DNA from: a virus
Virus record (IMG/VR): IMGVR_UViG_3300030380_003000
Location: 1 to 24,785 of that record
Direction: 5' to 3' (one strand)
Length of the DNA: 24,785 nt
Made by a program: the position numbers and the translations under genes. Position 1 is the stretch's first letter, and each line of letters starts with the position of its first letter. The notes under the pieces were generated by a model. It did not search any database and was not told the DNA's origin. It was given only the letters and a program-made list of their open reading frames with translations. Positions 9,101 through 15,511 of the stretch are shown here, piece by piece.

Positions 9101-10133
9101 CTTCAACTGCTTTTGCTTTATGAGGTATATTGTCAAAAGCTCTTAATAGTTGATCTTCAGGTATAACACTCTTTTTAACTGTTTTGTTTATAAGATAACG
9201 ATTAGGGTCAGTAATTGATGAGGCAGCATTAGCAAGTATTGCTTCAGCTTTAGTTATAGAATCATAAAGATATATATTAGCGTTATTTGATTCTTTATAA
9301 ATAATTTCAATACTTTCAAGTGAATTATGTGATGTATCAAATTCAAACAACTGCGCTTCCTCAATATTATTTTCCATTTGATTATTAAATCCTTCATCTA
9401 TATCATATGAATTAGTAGCACTAGGTAAAAACACAGGTTGTGTAAAAGGTGATATTGGAGATCTTTGACCGTTGTTAAAAACAAATCTATAAGCAAATCT
9501 TACAAATTTATTTTCAAATATAGGTGTTGTTGTTTTGAGAGCATCTGCAACCATTATTCTAACACCTGGAGCATTATCAGGTTTTTTAGTTATTAAAGCA
9601 ATATCTTTTTCTTCAAAATTATTACCATTTATTTTACTTGTATAATTAAAAAGAGTTTCGCTATTATTAGAATTGAAAAAACCCGTACTTACAGAATTAT
9701 CTAAATTAATAATTTTTGGCTCAGAATTGTCATCTGTAAATATTAAAAAATTATCTAATATAGTTATACCTGTTATTTTTGTAATGTTTGAAAAATCTAA
9801 CACTTTAGTTGTTCTAGCATCTAAAATTACAGGCTTAGTTACAGGTGTTGTTCCTGGAGTATATTCAACAATACCGTGAACAGATGTTCCTTTAATAAAC
9901 ATATATAGTTTATCTGTTTCTGTGTTTTCAATCATACCAACACATACACCGCCCATACCCGTATTAGATACAACATGGTTACCTAGTATATTCTGAGCTG
10001 TTCCTGCATCATCCCCCTCTGTGCTTGCTATTTGAATATTAGAAGCATCTCTATACTCACCATCAGGAATCAATCTCTCGTCGAGGTCCTTATTCATCTT
10101 TCCACGTAGGAAAACCTTTTTTATTTCTGGCAT
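3192..10133 (-). CDS. Giant tail stabilization/muzzle-like protein with Ig-like extension, 2313 aa
   Basis: The first residues (MPEIKKVFLRGKMNKDLDER, then LIPDGEYRDASNIQ) match the opening of the P22 gp10-like packaged-DNA stabilization proteins and the crAss-like muzzle or stabilization family. This part, about 1-1120, should form the end of the short tail. From about 1134 the protein becomes Ser/Thr/Gly-rich and modular. Two tandem 70-72-residue repeats come first (1134-1275), then a beta module (about 1276-1355). Four Ig-like domains follow (about 1361-1446, 1611-1715, 1806-1888, 1966-2049), recognisable by a central Trp (QWYKSS, QWKGG, VWTADG, QWQSS) and a late YY/IY strand. Between and after them are Cys-containing modules, and a second copy of the 1276 module lies near 2137. 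The extension probably sits outside the tail and binds host surface or glycans; that is inferred. Its ATG lies 4 bases after the preceding gene. Confidence 0.85.
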   Translation of the reverse strand: MPEIKKVFLRGKMNKDLDERLIPDGEYRDASNIQIASTEGDDAGTAQNILGNHVVSNTGMGGVCVGMIENTETDKLYMFIKGTSVHGIVEYTPGTTPVTKPVILDARTTKVLDFSNITKITGITILDNFLIFTDDNSEPKIINLDNSVSTGFFNSNNSETLFNYTSKINGNNFEEKDIALITKKPDNAPGVRIMVADALKTTTPIFENKFVRFAYRFVFNNGQRSPISPFTQPVFLPSATNSYDIDEGFNNQMENNIEEAQLFEFDTSHNSLESIEIIYKESNNANIYLYDSITKAEAILANAASSITDPNRYLINKTVKKSVIPEDQLLRAFDNIPHKAKAVEVVGNRIVFGNYEDGLDISGYNPTFQTITTLGRNTIDAEDTRRIFIGDNQLQSSGVISGTGTGLYDTRTIKTGREYEIGVVFEDEYGRQTPVITADGGTGSGTLKVPFDTGTVAGTKLGITMGGSFPSNPRLTKFKYYIKPSSNNFDNLIVETVKNDKEDSGTCWLVVPSYEINKVKEGQYMMLKKALNSNTRLSYGSSPDDFKFKILDISGDKPENIDAVESFDGKFFIKVKKTSQITGNIFTNQGLAGKNGEILEIDFKQGSSSSISNALFLGQVTAPDSQDRVELTKFYFKDGEIFEVVSTTDIANLGSLTEHFQSSVVGSSAGGAYADLAGHVAGIPGSGLSFADGDNDVTKVEVKYNSSKFPTSFQITYASQNPGAGVSANTSPAVFETIPEDEVLDIYYETSECFDKNKWGTQQDLSWHNAYIMGNGVESSTINDDFNEDVVSPGVKVSTTIEGDYKERNQKSSLIYSGIYNSLGGINKLNEFNVGLKITKELNPEYGSIQKLYTRNTDVIAFCEDKVLRVLANKDALFNADGNVNLTATENVLGQAIAFAGDYGISRNPESFAVHGYRIYFTDKARGAVLRLSGDGITVISEAGMSSFFRENLLNESNTSIIGSYDIHSDQYILSLENYGASISYSEDTKGWVSKLSFIPDAGVSLNGKYYTCYLGKLYEHHYPNAERGNFYGERKTAGIKLIFNQEASAIKNFKNLTYEGTTGWIVGSEEIITDQQKGQILEFKEKEGKYFGLISGVETELNTISGKELDSRLKDFSIQGLGNISSHSGTITFGCANAGLNINSGIVGATVTGTVASGTIQSISPATYQTGTASYTATILVPSGFDNSGSTIPCSASAGATNAAFTCTDANLQIPNGTIGATVSGTVTLGTIASYSPTTYQAGTNTYSAVINIPSGYSNSGTLTCTDTATGSAGSCGLSLAVGSYSSGGTTLTGTFSGTDYTGSDTIALTVNSGTISPTTTTKSALAGGLAVTLSEGVTITATITSGLCNNTSATIQAPQAATVVINGAGTAMVGSNVTLTASTTGTVTSRQWYKSSSSGFTPGSGNIINGATSATLITSESSAGTQYYKVKINGSTDSAQHSVAWTAWTSHSNLKFASGGTSANSGACTETNTLSIFGNGSFTAATQFAVNNQGSTSGFQQGTYSDGTNYRFINSGGVPGAHTACSAGGGSQGIRASRCDNSSSDQNFFVDLDGNNALSVGNVISFTSQQFSNDYWKVEAINLTLNENQYDSAPTLASTHNSCTLMLTPTVDVTSPVAASFIYEGGSLKTRTLSATSRSNEPQGVTPTFQWKGGTNANSLSNISGATSSTLNVNFNTVSNSAGQTTYYNCVVTYTESGNTKTATDATPVSIRWDNFPSYTLNRVNAGSGSSPSSTACTDSSNQVTLYGNSLTSLATTTQFYSNNQGSTSGIAAGTYSNGIIKAYVNAGGALAVAGGWQSCSNFVISGASSASSYATVVLTAEQSGFSGTQFVWTADGTQVQTGSSNTYAATVSTSFEGNVIYRCTVSGGTTPSGITNPAAKTVTWSIPTQKLTAQACPAGATYNFNITNAAGYTNGQVLNLTGSGFTDGCYKITNASYSGSVDYSAQVSGSFPFQPFSDCCSCTGCSVSVSGTTSKPVNQNTTLTATASGFSPTGYQWQSSTDNSTFTDISSATSASVSVTSASGGTIYYRVIATASGITQTSASHSIFWQANVSVERFYNAQALQSDCTDDDEVITVRHTSIYALSNGTIFELGTTTVTCYEIIGTTTGNQSNPDLANVTFYGTCSACQTANSADCSFSLTTQGNYNSSAGTQVVRGTFGSGHTGTSSVGFTVSSGTVSPTSATKSQLQSGVTLTLSAGVTLTGTINSTDPCTGDIAQVSIPQSSCNSVSGFMTTSNPETDSNAANDLCGGGNSITIYINGTTLANSTQIYTASGCGTLMSGTKYYSTDEQYYHIWNGYSLSSAYLIDCP
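6309..6734 (-). repeat. Two tandem protein-level repeats (about 72 and 70 aa)
   Basis: Within the giant tail protein, residues 1134-1205 and 1206-1275 share one pattern. Each has an opening Cys, then NI/QIP-NG-xIGATV-GTV, then GTI-S-SP-TYQ-GT-YxA-I-PSG, then NSG and a closing Cys. The copies differ at many positions, so the repetition is clear in protein but worn at DNA level. The fold is probably a small beta sandwich. Confidence 0.8.
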
Positions 10134-10137
10134 TTAA

Positions 10138-11223
10138 TTAGTGTTTAATCTGCTTAGACTTGCCTCTCATTACTTGAGTAAGCTCTTTTAATTTAAGGTT
10201 AGATAATCTTAACTTAGCATTACGCATTGCTGCTCTTCTTTCTTTTCTAAATCTGTTTACTATAAATTCTGGAATATTTGCTTTTGCGGATAGGATTGCA
10301 TGAGCTGTATATTTATATATTGCTTCTTCTGCAAGTTTATGTATTTGCATTTCATTATCAGTTCCGAGTCCATCAGATATATATCTTAATGTTATAACTT
10401 TACCTGATAAGTTACTGCTGAAACCAAATTGACCATTTGCTTCATCAATTATAAATACACCATTTATTTGTGTAGTTTCCGGGTCTATACCAAATCTTTT
10501 ACCTTCACCCAGCATTGCATTTCTATCATTGTCTGAATAAAAATAATCATCATTTAGCTCCGTTGTTGGTACATTTTTAAATCTTTCGGAAGTTATCGAT
10601 GTTGAAGTAAGCAGTGATTCATTATTATCATATATATATTCTGCTGTATCATCTTGTAATATTGCTTCAGATGGTCTTGAAGTTATTTTAGACGGGTATA
10701 TCACTCTTTCTAATCCATCACCATCAATCCATGATAATTGTGTATAATTAACATAATCTTGTGGCATAGGTATTGTAAGTGATGCACCAACTTCAACTTC
10801 TTGTATTTTTTCTATTCTTGATATATCATAACTAAATTCTTGTATTCCTCTTTTAACATGAAATAAAACATCTAGTTTTCTTGCTTTATCAATTATTTTT
10901 CCATCACCTACATATGAAACCATAAAGTTATTTATAATATCATCTAAAGCTATATATCTATAACTACCATGCTTAACATTTTTTAATTTAATTTGTATTG
11001 CTGTTCCATTAGCTGGAGCACTACTAAACGTAACTACCCCTGTGCTTGAATTATATGTATATTGATCATCATCAATCTCATTACCCGATTGAAATACTAT
11101 AAATTCATTTTCTGTAGATGGCAATGGGTCAAACGTAACAGTGAATGTTGTTGCAGAACCGTTACCAGTAAAATTATTAGCTACTGTGTAGTATTCTTTA
11201 GCTGTTTGTGTTATTAGTCCCAT
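10138..11223 (-). CDS. Neck ring protein, crAss-like, with an N-terminal beta domain, 361 aa
   Basis: The stretch from about residue 90 (YIALDDIINNFMVSYVGDGK, then VLFHVKRGIQEFSYDI, then IPMPQDYVNYTQLSW) matches a structural protein found after the capsid genes of crAss-like phages. There it is one of the ring proteins joining portal to tail. The C-terminal about 80 residues are helical and basic (NRFRKERRAAMRNAKLRLSN). Residues about 18-88 form an extra beta domain (FTGNGSATTFTVTFDPLP to VVTFSSAPANGTAIQIK) that resembles the N-terminal domain of T7-type tail fibres; see the findings. It lies between another ring-type gene and the giant stabilization gene, with gaps of 3 and 4 bases, so they are surely one transcript. 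I am confident it is a neck or tail protein and less sure which ring it is. Confidence 0.8.
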   Translation of the reverse strand: MGLITQTAKEYYTVANNFTGNGSATTFTVTFDPLPSTENEFIVFQSGNEIDDDQYTYNSSTGVVTFSSAPANGTAIQIKLKNVKHGSYRYIALDDIINNFMVSYVGDGKIIDKARKLDVLFHVKRGIQEFSYDISRIEKIQEVEVGASLTIPMPQDYVNYTQLSWIDGDGLERVIYPSKITSRPSEAILQDDTAEYIYDNNESLLTSTSITSERFKNVPTTELNDDYFYSDNDRNAMLGEGKRFGIDPETTQINGVFIIDEANGQFGFSSNLSGKVITLRYISDGLGTDNEMQIHKLAEEAIYKYTAHAILSAKANIPEFIVNRFRKERRAAMRNAKLRLSNLKLKELTQVMRGKSKQIKH

Positions 11224-11226
11224 TTA

Positions 11227-11931
11227 TTATGATTTTTCTTGTGTTAGTTTTTTTGTTTCTTTTGCATCTGCCAACTGCGCTATATTAGGATCTTTAATGC
11301 TTACTCCTGCATATAATAATATTTTTAACACAAGATTTGTTTCTTCTGAAGCGTGTAATTCAAAATCAGTAGATGCACTTGCGTTATATAAAGCGTTACC
11401 TGCAACAGTTTGTGAAGCCCACGTAACTGAATTAGGTTTTCTAACATATGTTATAGATATGTTTGATGTTATAGTTGTTGGATATACTTGTATAGCCCAA
11501 TGACTTTGAGCATTAGCCCTACTTTGTATATATACTGGATTGTTTGTTGTAGGTGCTGTAAGTTTTGATAATTGATATTCTAATAAATTCTTTTTATCAA
11601 TTTGCTCAACAGGCGTAGTATTATTATAGATTACCGTTCCTAGTTTATGAAAATCTGTAGGTAAGTGAAAATGATCAGTCATATATGATATAGAAGCTGA
11701 TTGTTTAAATTTACTTAATTTTTCATTTATTAATTTTGGCAAATCAGAGTATTCAGTATCATTTTTTGGTAATCTACTATATTGATTTAAGTCAAAGAAA
11801 TACTGTTCGAATACTTCAAGCTGTGCTTGATTTGCAAACAAGTTAAATTCTTGTGGTGTTACATAACCACGGTTTTCTTTATTAAGAATAGCTAATACTC
11901 TTTGATATACTGTATCTATGCTAACTGCCAT
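11227..11931 (-). CDS. Neck ring / head-tail connector protein, crAss-like, 234 aa
   Basis: The N-terminus (SIDTVYQRVLAILNKENRGY followed by VTPQEFNLFANQAQLEVFEQ) is a pattern I associate with a crAss-like ring or connector protein encoded shortly after the major capsid protein. The remainder alternates a lysine-rich region, a beta section containing HFHLPTDFHKLGTVIY and ISITYVRKP, and a helical C-terminus with an ELHASEETNLVLKILLYAGV-type segment. Similar helical-plus-beta proteins (P22 gp4 and analogues) sit under the portal and seal the packaged head. It has no signal peptide. It is followed after 3 bases by the second ring-type gene. An imperfect stem-loop (11944-11983) lies just upstream of its ATG and could affect mRNA stability or translation. 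Assignment to the neck is fairly firm; the exact ring is not. Confidence 0.8.
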   Translation of the reverse strand: MAVSIDTVYQRVLAILNKENRGYVTPQEFNLFANQAQLEVFEQYFFDLNQYSRLPKNDTEYSDLPKLINEKLSKFKQSASISYMTDHFHLPTDFHKLGTVIYNNTTPVEQIDKKNLLEYQLSKLTAPTTNNPVYIQSRANAQSHWAIQVYPTTITSNISITYVRKPNSVTWASQTVAGNALYNASASTDFELHASEETNLVLKILLYAGVSIKDPNIAQLADAKETKKLTQEKS

Positions 11932-11943
11932 ATTCTTTTATTT

Positions 11944-11983
11944 ATTATAATGAAGCCACCATTACAGTGGCTATCACTATAAT
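11944..11983 (-). other. Intergenic stem-loop upstream of the ring-protein start
   Basis: Positions 11954-11959 (agccac) pair with 11967-11972 (gtggct) around a 7-base loop. After one bulged base, nine of the next ten flanking bases also pair, giving an imperfect stem of about 15-16 pairs. On the minus strand no run of T follows; the next bases are A/T mixed and reach the ATG 12 bases later. It is therefore not a typical intrinsic terminator and is better read as an mRNA structure or processing site. Confidence 0.55.
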
Positions 11984-11989
11984 GAGACT

Positions 11990-12736
11990 TTATTTTAGTC
12001 TTTTTTCAATTGATTTGTAAACTTCTAAGCCTTCATCTGTTTTTAAGAAAGCTGTAAAAGCGGAGTAAGGATGCTCATCAAATGGAACAGTCATAATTTT
12101 TTTATCTGTTTTTGCCCATTTAAATGTTCTTTGATCATCAGATAATTTTAATATTCCAATTTCTGATGCTTTAATAGCCATATTTCTGATATTTATATCG
12201 TCGTCATTAGCTAGTTCTAAGAACAGTTGAGGATTATTCTTAGCGAATAATAATAAATCTCTTTTAATCTCCTTAGAAGTCATCTTAGATACCTCAGATC
12301 CAACCTCAGACCTTATAACTGCCTCTGCTTGATCAATATCCATTGATTTTGCAACTGTTAAAGCCTCAATTTCTAATTCTAATATATCTAAATCATCTTC
12401 TGCTTCTGCTTCTGCATCAAATTCTGCAAATACTCTTCCAATATCTGGATGATATATTGACATTAATTTTTGCAATGTTTGTTTTTCTTTTGGTACATTT
12501 AATACACCATCTTCAAAAACTATATGACCAAGTCTTGCATCGCCTTTAAATTCATCAACGAAACAAGTTTTTTGGTTTAATGTATATTTTAATTCTCTTT
12601 CAAAACCTTTTTCTTTGTCAAACCAAAATATACCTTTTCCTTTAATTGTGTATGTAAGCGGTGATTTACCGTTTACAAGATAGTATTGTCTATCTTTTAT
12701 CTCCCATTTAGGGGCTGTTTTTGTTTTTGTTGCCAT
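11990..12736 (-). CDS. Phage protein of unknown function between capsid and neck genes, 248 aa
   Basis: I do not recognise a named domain. The N-terminal about 95 residues look beta-rich and aromatic (YYLVNGKSPLTYTIKGKGIF, then WFDKEKGFERELKYTLNQKT). Residues about 100-125 are strongly acidic (EFDAEAEAEDDLDILELEIE). The C-terminal half is helical and basic-acidic mixed, ending in a KTDEGLEVYKSIEKRLK motif that I have the impression recurs in unannotated marine phage proteins. It lies just after the major capsid gene and its terminator-like hairpin, and before the neck ring genes. A head-completion, head-decoration or connector role is therefore possible. The start is ATG with only AT-rich DNA upstream. 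It has no membrane segment or signal peptide. Confidence 0.7.
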   Translation of the reverse strand: MATKTKTAPKWEIKDRQYYLVNGKSPLTYTIKGKGIFWFDKEKGFERELKYTLNQKTCFVDEFKGDARLGHIVFEDGVLNVPKEKQTLQKLMSIYHPDIGRVFAEFDAEAEAEDDLDILELEIEALTVAKSMDIDQAEAVIRSEVGSEVSKMTSKEIKRDLLLFAKNNPQLFLELANDDDINIRNMAIKASEIGILKLSDDQRTFKWAKTDKKIMTVPFDEHPYSAFTAFLKTDEGLEVYKSIEKRLK

Positions 12737-12769
12737 AATATAATAAGATTAAATAATAAAAAAATATAA

Positions 12770-12797
12770 GAATCCCCGGCCGAAACCGGGGTAATTC
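12770..12797 (-). terminator. GC-rich hairpin after the major capsid gene, probable terminator or attenuator
   Basis: A six-pair all-G/C stem (ccccgg at 12774-12779 with ccgggg at 12786-12791) encloses a 6-base loop. The stem extends by a GAAT/ATTC helix across a 2-base bulge. Read on the minus strand it lies 16 bases after the capsid stop codon and is followed by ATTCTTATATTTTTTTATT, a T-rich tract. GC-rich DNA is rare in these intergenic spaces. The next gene starts only 34 bases further on, so partial termination that raises capsid transcript over downstream genes is the likely role. Confidence 0.7.
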
Positions 12798-12813
12798 CTA
12801 TACTAAATAAGGA

Positions 12814-14220
12814 TTAGTTTAATAACATAAAGTTATTAGCACCTTGTACTACTAAACATCTTTCAGATAAATAGTGTACCTCCATTGCGTCAAGATCAGA
12901 CGTAGTAGCACCACCTACAGAACCTGTAGTCCAAGATTTCATCTTTCTGTCATCAGCTTCAGAAGCTCTATATCTGACGTGAAGGAATGGTCTTTTGATG
13001 TTTTTACCTAATGTTTGATCGTAAACTGTTGATGTTCCAGCAGGTACTACTACACCTCTAATGTGAGTAAATGCACCACCTGTTGTAATATCATTTAAGT
13101 ATTTCCAGTCAGTTTTGTAGAAGTCATAAGAACCTCTTCTGAAACCAGAGAAACCTAAATTAAGTGCCATATCTTCGCTGTTTGAGAAAACACCGTAAGA
13201 TGTACCACCTGTACCATAAGAATTTTGAGCCGCTAGCATGTCGTCAATGTTTAATGCAACATCTCTGTTTACAAATAACATATTTTCTTCAATTGCACCT
13301 TGCGTATCTAATTTCTTAAGAATTTCATCGAAGTCAGCTAAATCTTCAGTTGCTGAGTTTCCATCAACACCTGCAGTTACGTGACCTCTATCTTCGATTG
13401 CTGCGAATAAACCTTCAGTACCACCTATTCCAGTAACACTAGCTGCGCCAGAACCTGATGCTGCTAATTCACCTTCTACCATAGACATTTCTAAGTAATC
13501 CTCGAATCTAGTTCTTGTATCACCTTCTGCCTTTAGGTACCATAAGTAACCTGACTGTCCGTTTTCACCTGTAATTTCAACCCAACCTACTTGAGAAGCA
13601 TCAGATCCTGAAATCTCGTACTTATCTTTTAAGATGATTGGTTTGTTTGTAAACGACTTGAAAGATGGAGTTACTGCACCAGTCATACCGTTAGTAGCTT
13701 TTGCAAATTCTGAACCGATAACAAATAATGTTACTGTTTCATTGTTTGTAAAAGTATTACCTGAAGTATTAAATGCTGCCGCACCATATCTTTTAAGTGT
13801 TAAAGTAGTGTTATCTGATGCAATTGCTGACACATAAGCGTTGTCAACTTTACCAGATGAACCACCTTTAATTTTTACTGTTTGCCCTACTCTTATAGCG
13901 TGAGTACCTGAGTTTGCAATTGTTACAACACCTGTTGCAATTACAAGAGCACCTGTATACGTTAAGTGTAGTCTACCTTGCTCAGACCAAATAATTTGAT
14001 CAGAAGTCATAGGCATTTCTGCACCTACCATTCTTAAGAAGCTAGCGATAGATCTGTCTCCATATCTTTCAACTTCTGCTTCGTATAAATCTGGTAAGTA
14101 TTGCTGTGACCAATCGTTAGCACCACCTGTAAATGATAGGTAGTTAGTTGCTAGCGTTTGTTTAACTGGAGCTGGTACCGCGTTCAAATTGGCACCGCCC
14201 GTTGGAGTTATTACTGCCAT
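12814..14220 (-). CDS. Major capsid protein, HK97-fold, crAss-like, 468 aa
   Basis: This is the main shell subunit of the phage head. Its position after portal and scaffold-like genes, its length and its pattern (YLPDLYEAEVERYGDRSIAS, later KPIILKDKYEISGSDASQVG, later TRTRFEDYLEMSMVEGELA) fit the major capsid proteins of crAss-like and Cellulophaga-type podophages. Residues about 85-170 look like an inserted beta domain (VTIANSGTHAIRVGQTVKIK, TLTLKRYGAAAF) between the N-arm and the core fold. The C-terminal part (ADDRKMKSWTTGSVGG to the end) fits the A-domain and tail of the subunit. Its codons end in C or G more often than in neighbouring genes, as expected for the most highly expressed virion gene. 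The hairpin at 12770-12797 follows it. Confidence 0.88.
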   Translation of the reverse strand: MAVITPTGGANLNAVPAPVKQTLATNYLSFTGGANDWSQQYLPDLYEAEVERYGDRSIASFLRMVGAEMPMTSDQIIWSEQGRLHLTYTGALVIATGVVTIANSGTHAIRVGQTVKIKGGSSGKVDNAYVSAIASDNTTLTLKRYGAAAFNTSGNTFTNNETVTLFVIGSEFAKATNGMTGAVTPSFKSFTNKPIILKDKYEISGSDASQVGWVEITGENGQSGYLWYLKAEGDTRTRFEDYLEMSMVEGELAASGSGAASVTGIGGTEGLFAAIEDRGHVTAGVDGNSATEDLADFDEILKKLDTQGAIEENMLFVNRDVALNIDDMLAAQNSYGTGGTSYGVFSNSEDMALNLGFSGFRRGSYDFYKTDWKYLNDITTGGAFTHIRGVVVPAGTSTVYDQTLGKNIKRPFLHVRYRASEADDRKMKSWTTGSVGGATTSDLDAMEVHYLSERCLVVQGANNFMLLN

Positions 14221-14240
14221 TTTTATTTATTTTTTTAAAG

Positions 14241-15479
14241 TTATTTTCTAAGTTTAATTTTTAACTTTGAACTATCATCACCAGAAATTGCTCTTATTTT
14301 TATTCCTCCGGTTTCAACTGTGCCAGTTTTACGTGGATCCATATTTATGTTTTTGGATTCAGCATCTAACTGTTTTATAGCATCAGCTTTACCTTGCTCG
14401 TAAAAATGATTTGCAATTGCATCTGCATTGTCTGCAACGAAAAGAGCCTTATGATAGCCTTTAGCATCTTGTAACATATTATCTTTACTAATATACTTAT
14501 CTAATACGTTTAATATGTTTGCTTGTCTATCTTGGACTTCCTTTGCATCTTTAACATTGTATCTATACTTTTTATCACCCACGTTAAATTCAAAACCTTT
14601 GAATTCATCGGTAAATATTTTTTTAGATTCATTATTAAAATGCTCAGTCTGCTTCTCTTGCAGCTTTTGCTGTTCTGATTGCTCAGAGTTGTAAGTATTG
14701 AAAAACTCAATTGCTTTTTGCTGATCATCGGTTAACTTAGAACCCAACTTGACTTCTTCGTAGTATTGGTCCTTTAATCCTTCTAAATAGCTTTTGGCTT
14801 TTGCAATTTCTTCTTTATAAGCGAGTTTTTTACGCTTAATATCTCTTGGTTCATCAACCTCTTCATCAACATTGAAGTTATCTTCAATTAAAAAATCAAT
14901 TTCATCTTTTGTAAGATGTGATTTTGTTTGATTATAGTATTGATATAAAAGAGTTGAATCATCGATGTTAGAATAATCTTGATTAATTTTTACATAATCT
15001 TCTAACGTTCCACCAGTATCATTAATAAAGTCTACAACTTTTTGAATGTTTTCTGGTAATTCTATTCCTGTATCTTGTGAAGTTTGTACTGCTTCTTCTA
15101 TTTCCTGCTTTAGTTCTTCAACTTCAGCTTCTTGTTTAGGTTCCTCTTTTTGCTTTGATTCTTCGTCTTCAATAATTTCTTCTAAAGTTACTTGCGTTTC
15201 TTTTTCTTCCTTTTCACTTTCTCCGGAAGACTCTTCAGGCTGCGTTTGGTTTTCTTCTTGAACCTCTTCGCTAACTTCGGATCTGTCGCGTACAGGAACC
15301 TCATCTGTGCTTTGCTCTTGAATGGCATCTTTTTCTTCTTTTATAGGTTGTCTTAAATCTACTTTATACATACCATCTTCGGTTTTACCCGTGTCTTGTC
15401 CCGCTGCTTCAAGTACTTTTTCTTCCTTTTCTGCAGCAGTTGGTGTTTCGTCAACTACGACGTCTTTGTTTTTTTCCAT
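14241..15479 (-). CDS. Acidic scaffold-like capsid assembly protein, 412 aa
   Basis: Residues 1 to about 135 are extremely acidic and low in complexity (Glu/Gln/Asp/Lys, e.g. EKEEKETQVTLEEIIEDEES). This part is probably disordered. Residues about 215-300 are charged and predicted helical or coiled coil (KLAYKEEIAKAKSYLEGLKD, then a Gln/Glu-rich stretch). The last residues are basic (SKLKIKLRK). An acidic, helical protein with a short basic C-terminus, encoded directly upstream of the major capsid gene, fits phage scaffolding proteins, whose basic tail holds the coat subunit during procapsid assembly. No protease motif is evident. It sits between portal and capsid genes with gaps of 32 and 20 bases. 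The role is inferred from composition and position; homology is not claimed. Confidence 0.72.
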   Translation of the reverse strand: MEKNKDVVVDETPTAAEKEEKVLEAAGQDTGKTEDGMYKVDLRQPIKEEKDAIQEQSTDEVPVRDRSEVSEEVQEENQTQPEESSGESEKEEKETQVTLEEIIEDEESKQKEEPKQEAEVEELKQEIEEAVQTSQDTGIELPENIQKVVDFINDTGGTLEDYVKINQDYSNIDDSTLLYQYYNQTKSHLTKDEIDFLIEDNFNVDEEVDEPRDIKRKKLAYKEEIAKAKSYLEGLKDQYYEEVKLGSKLTDDQQKAIEFFNTYNSEQSEQQKLQEKQTEHFNNESKKIFTDEFKGFEFNVGDKKYRYNVKDAKEVQDRQANILNVLDKYISKDNMLQDAKGYHKALFVADNADAIANHFYEQGKADAIKQLDAESKNINMDPRKTGTVETGGIKIRAISGDDSSKLKIKLRK

Positions 15480-15511
15480 GATAAAATATTATAAAAATGT
15501 TTTGCAGTTGT

